Below are positions 35,404 to 47,905 of a DNA stretch of 64,000 nucleotides, piece after piece. Source of the stretch: Zhengitettix transpicula (taxonomy: Eukaryota; Arthropoda; Insecta; Orthoptera; Tetrigidae). The notes below the pieces were generated by a model. It did no database searches. It was not told the origin of the DNA and was given only the letters and a program-made list of their open reading frames with translations. The stretch is from positions 87,501 to 151,500 of the forward strand of contig JAYJMR010000053.1 in assembly GCA_037074705.1 (NCBI GenBank), written 5' to 3'. Position 1 is the stretch's first letter. Each line of letters starts with the position of its first letter. The translations under genes and the position numbers were made by a program.

Positions 35404-35808
35404 TCACAGAAGAGTGTATATATATATACATGTAAAGAAACTTTAGTAGAGAAGAAATTAAAATTATAAAATAATTCGATCCGCGGAATATTAATTTGTA
35501 AGTTTTTACTAATGTTCGCTTGCAACAGCTATGCTGCGTGCGTGCGGCGGCGAGGAAGACGTTCGTAGATTACAACGGGCAGTCGTGTTTTTTTTTTTTT
35601 TTGTTTTTTGTTTTTTTTTTTTAACTCACAGAAGAGTGTATATATATATACATGTAAAGAAACTTTAGTAGAGAAGAAATTAAAATTATAAAATAATTCG
35701 ATCCGCGGAATATTAATTTGTAAGTTTTTACTAATGTTCGCTTGCAACAGCTATGCTGCGTGCGTGCGGCGGCGAGGAAGACGTTCGTAGATTACAACGG
35801 GCAGTCGT

Positions 35809-35858
<50 letters not shown>

Positions 35859-36041
35859 TCACAGAAGAGTGTATATATATATACATGTAAAGAAACTTTA
35901 GTAGAGAAGAAATTAAAATTATAAAATAATTCGATCCGCGGAATATTAATTTGTAAGTTTTTACTAATGTTCGCTTGCAACAGCTATGCTGCGTGCGTGC
36001 GGCGGCGAGGAAGACGTTCGTAGATTACAACGGGCAGTCGT

Positions 36042-36081
<40 letters not shown>

Positions 36082-36264
36082 TCACAGAAGAGTGTATATA
36101 TATATACATGTAAAGAAACTTTAGTAGAGAAGAAATTAAAATTATAAAATAATTCGATCCGCGGAATATTAATTTGTAAGTTTTTACTAATGTTCGCTTG
36201 CAACAGCTATGCTGCGTGCGTGCGGCGGCGAGGAAGACGTTCGTAGATTACAACGGGCAGTCGT

Positions 36265-36313
<49 letters not shown>

Positions 36314-36497
36314 TCACAGAAGAGTGTATATATATATACATGTAAAGAAACTTTAGTAGAGAAGAAATTAAAATTATAAAATAATTCGATCCGCGGAATA
36401 TTAATTTGTAAGTTTTTACTAATGTTCGCTTGCAACAGCTATGCTGCGTGCGTGCGGCGGCGAGGAAGACGTTCGTAGATTACAACGGGCAGTCGTG
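28940..36497. repeat. Spacer sub-repeat array 4, with higher-order repeats
   Basis: Thirty-three monomers averaging 229 bp. Two consecutive 13-monomer blocks (about 29.78-32.76 kb and 32.76-35.75 kb) share the same succession of monomer lengths. They also share G-interrupted T-tracts (31014 with 33999; 32619 with 35603) and a private taaac variant in the TA run (30839 with 33825), all displaced by about 2985 bp. The second monomer after the core has one extra TA. Confidence 0.96.
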
Positions 36498-37099
36498 TTT
36501 TGCGATGGCCGCCCAAGAGGCGCTCTGCTAGGTGGAATAAACGTATATTGCATACATTGTTTATAAATGTATATCGAAATCCAGACGTCGGTATTTTACG
36601 TCTAAATTATAATAAAACCGAGATAGATTTATGGGAAAGTGACAGAATTAAAAGAGGCTTTAACGGCAACGAACCCCTGTTTTCAATATAGCTACGCAGT
36701 TTCCGTCAACAACGAATATTAATTACACTTCCTTTGAGCCGAAAGAAATGAGCGGAAAAAGTACGATGTTTTGAATACATATGTATCAGATACATATTCG
36801 TAAAAGGCGCGTTATCCTATCGTACTTGCGTGCGTGCGTGCGGCGGCGACGACGACGTTCGCGAAATACAAAAGATATATAGGGAGCGTGGTCCAGCTGG
36901 TGGCCACGGACAACGGCTTCTCCCGGAAAATTACTTGTACTCGCTGGTGCCCGGTCCTGCCTGCGAGAAGATGATTGCCGAGAGAGGTGAATCCTGTACT
37001 GGATGCGAAATCGCAGTTATTTCAAAATTTACCTGCCTTCCAACTCAATATTTGATACGTCAGAATGTTAAACTTCTTTCTTTGTTTGAATTTCAATAA
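36498..37099 (-). other. U2 core 4, 3' flank
   Basis: Same 602-bp flank as the other units. No gene seen. Confidence 0.85.
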
Positions 37100-37250
37100 G
37101 GTGGGCCGATCCCGGCGATACTGCAAAGCCGGGCCAACCCGTGACAGATGTGGAGCAAGCTCCTAACACTCCGTCATTTTCCAAAAATGAGTTTAATATT
37201 CTGGTGGTGCGATGCACCACGTATCAGATATTAAGCTGATAAGAACAGAT
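37100..37250 (-). pseudogene. U2: U2 snRNA 3' fragment, split by short element copy 1
   Basis: U2 nt 39-189. The interruption is one to two bases away from the Utopia-like junction, at the last base of GUAGUA. One base (A, nt 39) is shared by both junctions. Confidence 0.95.
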
Positions 37251-37308
37251 TTAAGACGTTTATTTTCAAGAAATATTTACATAAATATTGTACAATAGTA
37301 ATGTTATT

Positions 37309-37382
37309 AGTCCGTCTATGGACTCAATTTGTATTATATTAGATATTATTATTATAATAAGTCTTAGTCTCATAATGAGACT
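37309..37382 (-). other. Pair of AGTC hairpins in the short element 3' region, copy 1
   Basis: Two hairpins, at 37309-37324 (AGTCC/GGACT) and 37366-37382 (AGTCTCAT/ATGAGACT). A third related one is in the 5' half at 38217-38233 (AGTCCCA/TGGGACT). The latter two differ by a compensatory T-A to C-G change. In the plus sense all are followed by CA. Possibly recognition structures for reverse transcription. Confidence 0.55.
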
Positions 37383-37748
37383 CACATGTTTTGTTTATGT
37401 TGGAATATATAAGGAATAGGCCATCAGATGGCCTCGCAAGGTCCGTGGACTATCATATATTTCTTGAAATAAGCGTCGCTGCTGCCTCCAATCTAGCGTA
37501 GCTCTCTCGTCTCGAAGGGGTTCTCGAGGAGCATCGACGCCGTGCAGGATCCGGAGCTATTGTCGCTCGGCGTCGGATGATGTTGGGGTGCCAGTCGATC
37601 CCGAAATCCGCTTTCTGTGAATTGCTGACCGATAGATCTGAAACTGAGAGCAGACTCGAAAGTAGATGTTCGGGAGTTCCGATTTTGGAGGCAGCAGGAC
37701 GGGGATAGTGCAGTGACCTCTGGGGGGGGGGGAAACATCTGGGTAGGT

Positions 37749-37798
37749 GTGCCAAATGACAGCTGTCAATATTCACAGCAGGAAGTTGCATTTGGCAC
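37749..37798 (-). other. 10-bp inverted repeat in short element, copy 1
   Basis: Arms gtgccaaatg and catttggcac are perfectly complementary around a 30-base loop containing cagctg. It is absent from the 5' half as far as I can see. Confidence 0.55.
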
Positions 37799-37978
37799 AG
37801 GCACCAGGGAATTCGTTGGACCTCTGGATGGGGAAGGGGGGCCTCCGCAGGTAGCAACACGCTCACTTCCTGAGGAAACGGGGCAATAGGGATCCTCAAG
37901 ATAAGCTTGAGCGGGCATTAGGGGGCCGCAGCATAGTCCATATATATATATTAGCCGTCGAATTGACATGTTAAGGGC

Positions 37979-38012
<34 letters not shown>

Positions 38013-38016
<4 letters not shown>

Positions 38017-38180
38017 AATTCTATTTTAATTTTATTTTATTTATCTATTTATTTATTAATTATTGTTATTATTATTATTATTATTATTATTTTTATTTAT
38101 TTATATTTTTTTTTTTTTTAAAAGAAAGTTTTGGTAAGTTTTTTAAATCATTATTATAATTATCATTATCATAGCTATTA
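38013..38180. repeat. AT-rich microsatellite stretch in short element, copy 1
   Basis: Dominated by (TTA)n, (ATTT)n and T runs following the 31-base T tract at 37982-38012. No gene. Confidence 0.85.
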
Positions 38181-38279
38181 TTATTATAATCTGGAGGGGG
38201 AAATAATTACAATTCTAGTCCCATAGTGGGACTCAGAGAAGCATTTCTTTATTCACATTGTACTATACAGGATAGGCCA

Positions 38280-38579
38280 TTTTTTTTTTTCCGAAACAAG
38301 TCTTTATTTAGATAGATTCTATGAAGTAGCCGTCACTGCTGCCTCCAGCGCCAGCGCAGCTCCCGCATCTCGAGGTGTTGGTGACGCCACACGATGCCTG
38401 GCGTCGTCGTGCAGCAGTTGATCCTCGAGGAGCATCCGCGCAGTACAGGATCCGGAACCCACTATAGCTGGGCGTCGCATGATGTTGAAGTGCCAGGCGA
38501 TCCCGGAATCCGATATCTGCGGGTCGTCGCTGTCCGATAGTCCTGAAAATGAAGGCAGAGCCAAGCCAAGAGTATACAC
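38280..38579 (-). pseudogene. Terminal-exon-like segment in the short element 5' half, copy 1
   Basis: On the element strand a pyrimidine-rich stretch ending TTTTCAG resembles a splice acceptor. It is followed by an open frame (LSDSDDPQISDSGIAWHFNI... to ...AAVTATS, stop at 38319), AATAAA (38303-38308) and an 11-base A tract (38280-38290). The 3' half of the element has a related sequence (DFGIDWHPNIIRRRAT) that is shifted by a 4-base deletion. I do not recognise the protein. It may be the last exon of a captured host transcript or part of an unknown element. There is no credible start codon. Confidence 0.4.
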
Positions 38580-38702
38580 TCAGGAGTACCGATTTTGGAG
38601 GCAGCAGGACGGGTATAGTACAATGCCTTCTATGGGGGGGAGGGGGATCCTCTGGACAGGTGTAAAAACCACCAAACGTCAACATACACAGAAGGTAATC
38701 GG

Positions 38703-38741
38703 TACTACACTTTGATCTTAGCCAAAAGGCCGAGAAGCGAT
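38703..38741 (-). pseudogene. U2: U2 snRNA 5' fragment, unit 4
   Basis: U2 nt 1-39, containing all of GUAGUA, joined to the short element. Confidence 0.95.
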
Positions 38742-39326
38742 AAAGATTCCTCGATCGGGACGGTCTTTTATTCCGGACACCATTGTAATCAACGGGGAGC
38801 ATTGTTAAATGTTTCTGCGGCAATACGTCGAAACACGCGGTCCCCGCGAAACGCCTGAAATCCTGATCGGAAAGTGAGGTCAACCGTCGAATGCTTAAAT
38901 ATCGCGGGAAAGGAAACAATTGGCTTCAAAGATAAAAATATTTGAAATGTATCAACAGTTTTATTGTTACAGTACGTCCCCACCTAGCGGCACTTACCTG
39001 CACTCGCTGCAGGGTGATACGTAAATGTAAGAGAAAAAAATTAAATTCCTCACGTAAACACACGAGTTCCGTCAAATTGAGCAAAAAAGAAATGACGTCG
39101 TCTAAGAAACGAATAGACAGTCAGAGTTCGGTGCGAATTAAGTGGAATTGATAACGGTTACAATTTTTCACGTTGACGTTTCCATTGTTACGCGGTCTTT
39201 GTAAACAAAGTTAATATTTGTCTTTAAACAGTACGCGCTCACATGTACGCGACATTTAAAAATTTTCCCCATTTTTTAAATATATATTTATTTATTTAAA
39301 TATATATAGAAGTAAAAAAAAATGGT

Positions 39327-39329
<3 letters not shown>
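38742..39329 (-). other. U2 core 4, 5' flank
   Basis: 588-bp promoter flank as in core 2. No gene seen. Confidence 0.85.
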
Positions 39330-39368
<39 letters not shown>

Positions 39369-39551
39369 TCACAGAAGAGTGTATATATATATACATGTAA
39401 AGAAACTTTAGTAGAGAAGAAATTAAAATTATAAAATAATTCGATCCGCGGAATATTAATTTGTAAGTTTTTACTAATGTTCGCTTGCAACAGCTATGCT
39501 GCGTGCGTGCGGCGGCGAGGAAGACGTTCGTAGATTACAACGGGCAGTCGT

Positions 39552-39592
<41 letters not shown>

Positions 39593-39777
39593 TCACAGAA
39601 GAGTGTATATATATATATACATGTAAAGAAACTTTAGTAGAGAAGAAATTAAAATTATAAAATAATTCGATCCGCGGAATATTAATTTGTAAGTTTTTAC
39701 TAATGTTCGCTTGCAACAGCTATGCTGCGTGCGTGCGGCGGCGAGGAAGACGTTCGTAGATTACAACGGGCAGTCGT

Positions 39778-39820
<43 letters not shown>

Positions 39821-40004
39821 TCACAGAAGAGTGTATATATATATACATGTAAAGAAACTTTAGTAGAGAAGAAATTAAAATTATAAAATAATTCGATCCG
39901 CGGAATATTAATTTGTAAGTTTTTACTAATGTTCGCTTGCAACAGCTATGCTGCGTGCGTGCGGCGGCGAGGAAGACGTTCGTAGATTACAACGGGCAGT
40001 CGTG
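39330..40004. repeat. Spacer sub-repeat array 5 (three monomers)
   Basis: Only three T-tract monomers separate two cores. The second has the extra TA (near 39610), as in arrays 4, 6, 7 and 8. Confidence 0.96.
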
Positions 40005-40606
40005 TTTTGCGATGGCCGCCCAAGAGGCGCTCTGCTAGGTGGAATAAACGTATATTGCATACATTGTTTATAAATGTATATCGAAATCCAGACGTCGGTA
40101 TTTTACGTCTAAATTATAATAAAACCGAGATAGATTTATGGGAAAGTGACAGAATTAAAAGAGGCTTTAACGGCAACGAACCCCTGTTTTCAATATAGCT
40201 ACGCAGTTTCCGTCAACAACGAATATTAATTACACTTCCTTTGAGCCGAAAGAAATGAGCGGAAAAAGTACGATGTTTTGAATACATATGTATCAGATAC
40301 ATATTCGTAAAAGGCGCGTTATCCTATCGTACTTGCGTGCGTGCGTGCGGCGGCGACGACGACGTTCGCGAAATACAAAAGATATATAGGGAGCGTGGTC
40401 CAGCTGGTGGCCACGGACAACGGCTTCTCCCGGAAAATTACTTGTACTCGCTGGTGCCCGGTCCTGCCTGCGAGAAGATGATTGCCGAGAGAGGTGAATC
40501 CTGTACTGGATGCGAAATCGCAGTTATTTCAAAATTTACCTGCCTTCCAACTCAATATTTGATACGTCAGAATGTTAAACTTCTTTCTTTGTTTGAATTT
40601 CAATAA
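40005..40606 (-). other. U2 core 5, 3' flank
   Basis: Same 602-bp flank as the other units. No gene seen. Confidence 0.85.
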
Positions 40607-40795
40607 GGTGGGCCGATCCCGGCGATACTGCAAAGCCGGGCCAACCCGTGACAGATGTGGAGCAAGCTCCTAACACTCCGTCATTTTCCAAAAATGAGTT
40701 TAATATTCTGGTGGTGCGATGCACCACGTATCAGATATTAAGCTGATAAGAACAGATACTACACTTTGATCTTAGCCAAAAGGCCGAGAAGCGAT
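40607..40795 (-). ncRNA. U2: U2 spliceosomal snRNA (intact copy, unit 5)
   Basis: 189 nt, identical by eye to the unit 1 gene across the branch-site element, stem-loops and Sm site. The candidate PSE and 3' box are in place, so it should be expressible. Confidence 0.98.
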
Positions 40796-41380
40796 AAAGA
40801 TTCCTCGATCGGGACGGTCTTTTATTCCGGACACCATTGTAATCAACGGGGAGCATTGTTAAATGTTTCTGCGGCAATACGTCGAAACACGCGGTCCCCG
40901 CGAAACGCCTGAAATCCTGATCGGAAAGTGAGGTCAACCGTCGAATGCTTAAATATCGCGGGAAAGGAAACAATTGGCTTCAAAGATAAAAATATTTGAA
41001 ATGTATCAACAGTTTTATTGTTACAGTACGTCCCCACCTAGCGGCACTTACCTGCACTCGCTGCAGGGTGATACGTAAATGTAAGAGAAAAAAATTAAAT
41101 TCCTCACGTAAACACACGAGTTCCGTCAAATTGAGCAAAAAAGAAATGACGTCGTCTAAGAAACGAATAGACAGTCAGAGTTCGGTGCGAATTAAGTGGA
41201 ATTGATAACGGTTACAATTTTTCACGTTGACGTTTCCATTGTTACGCGGTCTTTGTAAACAAAGTTAATATTTGTCTTTAAACAGTACGCGCTCACATGT
41301 ACGCGACATTTAAAAATTTTCCCCATTTTTTAAATATATATTTATTTATTTAAATATATATAGAAGTAAAAAAAAATGGT

Positions 41381-41383
<3 letters not shown>
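40796..41383 (-). other. U2 core 5, 5' flank
   Basis: 588-bp promoter flank as in core 2. No gene seen. Confidence 0.85.
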
Positions 41384-41424
<41 letters not shown>

Positions 41425-41607
41425 TCACAGAAGAGTGTATATATATATACATGTAAAGAAACTTTAGTAGAGAAGAAATTAAAATTATAAAATAATTCGA
41501 TCCGCGGAATATTAATTTGTAAGTTTTTACTAATGTTCGCTTGCAACAGCTATGCTGCGTGCGTGCGGCGGCGAGGAAGACGTTCGTAGATTACAACGGG
41601 CAGTCGT

Positions 41608-41646
<39 letters not shown>

Positions 41647-41831
41647 TCACAGAAGAGTGTATATATATATATACATGTAAAGAAACTTTAGTAGAGAAGA
41701 AATTAAAATTATAAAATAATTCGATCCGCGGAATATTAATTTGTAAGTTTTTACTAATGTTCGCTTGCAACAGCTATGCTGCGTGCGTGCGGCGGCGAGG
41801 AAGACGTTCGTAGATTACAACGGGCAGTCGT

Positions 41832-41880
<49 letters not shown>

Positions 41881-42063
41881 TCACAGAAGAGTGTATATAT
41901 ATATACATGTAAAGAAACTTTAGTAGAGAAGAAATTAAAATTATAAAATAATTCGATCCGCGGAATATTAATTTGTAAGTTTTTACTAATGTTCGCTTGC
42001 AACAGCTATGCTGCGTGCGTGCGGCGGCGAGGAAGACGTTCGTAGATTACAACGGGCAGTCGT

Positions 42064-42103
<40 letters not shown>

Positions 42104-42286
42104 TCACAGAAGAGTGTATATATATATACATGTAAAGAAACTTTAGTAGAGAAGAAATTAAAATTATAAAATAATTCGATCCGCGGAATATTAATTTGTA
42201 AGTTTTTACTAATGTTCGCTTGCAACAGCTATGCTGCGTGCGTGCGGCGGCGAGGAAGACGTTCGTAGATTACAACGGGCAGTCGT

Positions 42287-42325
<39 letters not shown>

Positions 42326-42508
42326 TCACAGAAGAGTGTATATATATATACATGTAAAGAAACTTTAGTAGAGAAGAAATTAAAATTATAAAATAATTCG
42401 ATCCGCGGAATATTAATTTGTAAGTTTTTACTAATGTTCGCTTGTAACAGCTATGCTGCGTGCGTGCGGCGGCGAGGAAGACGTTCGTAGATTACAACGG
42501 GCAGTCGT

Positions 42509-42553
<45 letters not shown>

Positions 42554-42736
42554 TCACAGAAGAGTGTATATATATATACATGTAAAGAAACTTTAGTAGA
42601 GAAGAAATTAAAATTATAAAATAATTCGATCCGCGGAATATTAATTTGTAAGTTTTTACTAATGTTCGCTTGCAACAGCTATGCTGCGTGCGTGCGGCGG
42701 CGAGGAAGACGTTCGTAGATTACAACGGGCAGTCGT

Positions 42737-42778
<42 letters not shown>

Positions 42779-42961
42779 TCACAGAAGAGTGTATATATAT
42801 ATACATGTAAAGAAACTTTAGTAGAGAAGAAATTAAAATTATAAAATAATTCGATCCGCGGAATATTAATTTGTAAGTTTTTACTAATGTTCGCTTGCAA
42901 CAGCTATGCTGCGTGCGTGCGGCGGCGAGGAAGACGTTCGTAGATTACAACGGGCAGTCGT

Positions 42962-43005
<44 letters not shown>

Positions 43006-43188
43006 TCACAGAAGAGTGTATATATATATACATGTAAAGAAACTTTAGTAGAGAAGAAATTAAAATTATAAAATAATTCGATCCGCGGAATATTAATTTG
43101 TAAGTTTTTACTAATGTTCGCTTGCAACAGCTATGCTGCGTGCGTGCGGCGGCGAGGAAGACGTTCGTAGATTACAACGGGCAGTCGT

Positions 43189-43229
<41 letters not shown>

Positions 43230-43412
43230 TCACAGAAGAGTGTATATATATATACATGTAAAGAAACTTTAGTAGAGAAGAAATTAAAATTATAAAATAA
43301 TTCGATCCGCGGAATATTAATTTGTAAGTTTTTACTAATGTTCGCTTGCAACAGCTATGCTGCGTGCGTGCGGCGGCGAGGAAGACGTTCGTAGATTACA
43401 ACGGGCAGTCGT

Positions 43413-43455
<43 letters not shown>

Positions 43456-43638
43456 TCACAGAAGAGTGTATATATATATACATGTAAAGAAACTTTAGTA
43501 GAGAAGAAATTAAAATTATAAAATAATTCGATCCGCGGAATATTAATTTGTAAGTTTTTACTAATGTTCGCTTGCAACAGCTATGCTGCGTGCGTGCGGC
43601 GGCGAGGAAGACGTTCGTAGATTACAACGGGCAGTCGT

Positions 43639-43682
<44 letters not shown>

Positions 43683-43865
43683 TCACAGAAGAGTGTATAT
43701 ATATATACATGTAAAGAAACTTTAGTAGAGAAGAAATTAAAATTATAAAATAATTCGATCCGCGGAATATTAATTTGTAAGTTTTTACTAATGTTCGCTT
43801 GCAACAGCTATGCTGCGTGCGTGCGGCGGCGAGGAAGACGTTCGTAGATTACAACGGGCAGTCGT

Positions 43866-43909
<44 letters not shown>

Positions 43910-44092
43910 TCACAGAAGAGTGTATATATATATACATGTAAAGAAACTTTAGTAGAGAAGAAATTAAAATTATAAAATAATTCGATCCGCGGAATATTAA
44001 TTTGTAAGTTTTTACTAATGTTCGCTTGCAACAGCTATGCTGCGTGCGTGCGGCGGCGAGGAAGACGTTCGTAGATTACAACGGGCAGTCGT

Positions 44093-44130
<38 letters not shown>

Positions 44131-44518
44131 TCACAGAAGAGTGTATATATATATACATGTAAAGAAACTTTAGTAGAGAAGAAATTAAAATTATAAAATA
44201 ATTCGATCCGCGGAATATTAATTTGTAAGTTTTTACTAATGTTCGCTTGCAACAGCTATGCTGCGTGCGTGCGGCGGCGAGGAAGACGTTCGTAGATTAC
44301 AACGGGCAGTCGTGTTTTTTTTTTTTTTTTTTAACTCACAGAAGAGTGTATATATATATACATGTAAAGAAACTTTAGTAGAGAAGAAATTAAAATTATA
44401 AAATAATTCGATCCGCGGAATATTAATTTGTAAGTTTTTACTAATGTTCGCTTGCAACAGCTATGCTGCGTGCGTGCGGCGGCGAGGAAGACGTTCGTAG
44501 ATTACAACGGGCAGTCGT

Positions 44519-44565
<47 letters not shown>

Positions 44566-44748
44566 TCACAGAAGAGTGTATATATATATACATGTAAAGA
44601 AACTTTAGTAGAGAAGAAATTAAAATTATAAAATAATTCGATCCGCGGAATATTAATTTGTAAGTTTTTACTAATGTTCGCTTGCAACAGCTATGCTGCG
44701 TGCGTGCGGCGGCGAGGAAGACGTTCGTAGATTACAACGGGCAGTCGT

Positions 44749-44792
<44 letters not shown>

Positions 44793-44975
44793 TCACAGAA
44801 GAGTGTATATATATATACATGTAAAGAAACTTTAGTAGAGAAGAAATTAAAATTATAAAATAATTCGATCCGCGGAATATTAATTTGTAAGTTTTTACTA
44901 ATGTTCGCTTGCAACAGCTATGCTGCGTGCGTGCGGCGGCGAGGAAGACGTTCGTAGATTACAACGGGCAGTCGT

Positions 44976-45020
<45 letters not shown>

Positions 45021-45203
45021 TCACAGAAGAGTGTATATATATATACATGTAAAGAAACTTTAGTAGAGAAGAAATTAAAATTATAAAATAATTCGATCCG
45101 CGGAATATTAATTTGTAAGTTTTTACTAATGTTCGCTTGCAACAGCTATGCTGCGTGCGTGCGGCGGCGAGGAAGACGTTCGTAGATTACAACGGGCAGT
45201 CGT

Positions 45204-45245
<42 letters not shown>

Positions 45246-45650
45246 TCACAGAAGAGTGTATATATATATACATGTAAAGAAACTTTAGTAGAGAAGAAAT
45301 TAAAATTATAAAATAATTCGATCCGCGGAATATTAATTTGTAAGTTTTTACTAATGTTCGCTTGCAACAGCTATGCTGCGTGCGTGCGGCGGCGAGGAAG
45401 ACGTTCGTAGATTACAACGGGCAGTCGTGTTTTTTTTTTTTTTTGTTTTTTGTTTTTTTTTTTTAACTCACAGAAGAGTGTATATATATATACATGTAAA
45501 GAAACTTTAGTAGAGAAGAAATTAAAATTATAAAATAATTCGATCCGCGGAATATTAATTTGTAAGTTTTTACTAATGTTCGCTTGCAACAGCTATGCTG
45601 CGTGCGTGCGGCGGCGAGGAAGACGTTCGTAGATTACAACGGGCAGTCGT

Positions 45651-45695
<45 letters not shown>

Positions 45696-45883
45696 TCACA
45701 GAAGAGTGTATATATATATACATGTAAAGAAACTTTAGTAGAGAAGAAATTAAAATTATAAAATAATTCGATCCGCGGAATATTAATTTGTAAGTTTTTA
45801 CTAATGTTCGCTTGCAACAGCTATGCTGCGTGCGTGCGGCGGCGAGGAAGACGTTCGTAGATTACAACGGGCAGTCGTGTTTT

Positions 45884-45924
<41 letters not shown>

Positions 45925-46107
45925 TCACAGAAGAGTGTATATATATATACATGTAAAGAAACTTTAGTAGAGAAGAAATTAAAATTATAAAATAATTCGA
46001 TCCGCGGAATATTAATTTGTAAGTTTTTACTAATGTTCGCTTGCAACAGCTATGCTGCGTGCGTGCGGCGGCGAGGAAGACGTTCGTAGATTACAACGGG
46101 CAGTCGT

Positions 46108-46151
<44 letters not shown>

Positions 46152-46333
46152 CACAGAAGAGTGTATATATATATACATGTAAAGAAACTTTAGTAGAGAA
46201 GAAATTAAAATTATAAAATAATTCGATCCGCGGAATATTAATTTGTAAGTTTTTACTAATGTTCGCTTGCAACAGCTATGCTGCGTGCGTGCGGCGGCGA
46301 GGAAGACGTTCGTAGATTACAACGGGCAGTCGT

Positions 46334-46375
<42 letters not shown>

Positions 46376-46558
46376 TCACAGAAGAGTGTATATATATATA
46401 CATGTAAAGAAACTTTAGTAGAGAAGAAATTAAAATTATAAAATAATTCGATCCGCGGAATATTAATTTGTAAGTTTTTACTAATGTTCGCTTGCAACAG
46501 CTATGCTGCGTGCGTGCGGCGGCGAGGAAGACGTTCGTAGATTACAACGGGCAGTCGT

Positions 46559-46601
<43 letters not shown>

Positions 46602-47006
46602 TCACAGAAGAGTGTATATATATATACATGTAAAGAAACTTTAGTAGAGAAGAAATTAAAATTATAAAATAATTCGATCCGCGGAATATTAATTTGTAAG
46701 TTTTTACTAATGTTCGCTTGCAACAGCTATGCTGCGTGCGTGCGGCGGCGAGGAAGACGTTCGTAGATTACAACGGGCAGTCGTGTTTTTTTTTTTTTTT
46801 GTTTTTTGTTTTTTTTTTTTAACTCACAGAAGAGTGTATATATATATACATGTAAAGAAACTTTAGTAGAGAAGAAATTAAAATTATAAAATAATTCGAT
46901 CCGCGGAATATTAATTTGTAAGTTTTTACTAATGTTCGCTTGCAACAGCTATGCTGCGTGCGTGCGGCGGCGAGGAAGACGTTCGTAGATTACAACGGGC
47001 AGTCGT

Positions 47007-47047
<41 letters not shown>

Positions 47048-47230
47048 TCACAGAAGAGTGTATATATATATACATGTAAAGAAACTTTAGTAGAGAAGAA
47101 ATTAAAATTATAAAATAATTCGATCCGCGGAATATTAATTTGTAAGTTTTTACTAATGTTCGCTTGCAACAGCTATGCTGCGTGCGTGCGGCGGCGAGGA
47201 AGACGTTCGTAGATTACAACGGGCAGTCGT

Positions 47231-47273
<43 letters not shown>

Positions 47274-47456
47274 TCACAGAAGAGTGTATATATATATACA
47301 TGTAAAGAAACTTTAGTAGAGAAGAAATTAAAATTATAAAATAATTCGATCCGCGGAATATTAATTTGTAAGTTTTTACTAATGTTCGCTTGCAACAGCT
47401 ATGCTGCGTGCGTGCGGCGGCGAGGAAGACGTTCGTAGATTACAACGGGCAGTCGT

Positions 47457-47500
<44 letters not shown>

Positions 47501-47683
47501 TCACAGAAGAGTGTATATATATATACATGTAAAGAAACTTTAGTAGAGAAGAAATTAAAATTATAAAATAATTCGATCCGCGGAATATTAATTTGTAAGT
47601 TTTTACTAATGTTCGCTTGCAACAGCTATGCTGCGTGCGTGCGGCGGCGAGGAAGACGTTCGTAGATTACAACGGGCAGTCGT

Positions 47684-47721
<38 letters not shown>

Positions 47722-47905
47722 TCACAGAAGAGTGTATATATATATACATGTAAAGAAACTTTAGTAGAGAAGAAATTAAAATTATAAAATAATTCGATCC
47801 GCGGAATATTAATTTGTAAGTTTTTACTAATGTTCGCTTGCAACAGCTATGCTGCGTGCGTGCGGCGGCGAGGAAGACGTTCGTAGATTACAACGGGCAG
47901 TCGTG
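41384..47905. repeat. Spacer sub-repeat array 6
   Basis: Twenty-nine monomers averaging about 225 bp, shorter than in arrays 1-4 because the T-tracts are shorter. Private variants are a T-tract of only 18 (near 44315), a TTTTG start (45884), aacacacag for aactcacag (near 46149) and cttgtaacag for cttgcaacag (near 42445). G-interrupted tracts lie at 45445 and 46801. The block 45.1-47.8 kb matches array 8 at 60.0-62.7 kb in variant order. Confidence 0.96.

Larger units (their letters stand above)
37251..38702 (-). mobile_element. Short U2-inserted element, copy 1 (possibly non-autonomous, dimeric)
   Basis: A ~1.45 kb insertion in U2 without recognisable transposase, RT or endonuclease. In the U2 sense it reads: 5' half (38702 to about 38013), a 31-base A tract, then a 3' half (37981 to 37251). 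The halves are diverged copies of one family. Both contain CGTCCTGCTGCCTCCAAAAT, then a related ~150 bp region with shared TGCTCCTCGAG, TGGCCTAT, and an AGTC hairpin. Its 3' end (CGTCTTAA, then U2) is unlike that of the Utopia-like element. It could be a SINE-like parasite or a captured transcript. Confidence 0.7.

Noticed and set aside
38308..38919. 203-residue open frame spanning the U2 5' flank, U2 5' fragment and short element
   Set aside because: It crosses the U2 gene and promoter. The upstream part is present as a shorter open frame in every unit, so it is a chance fusion.
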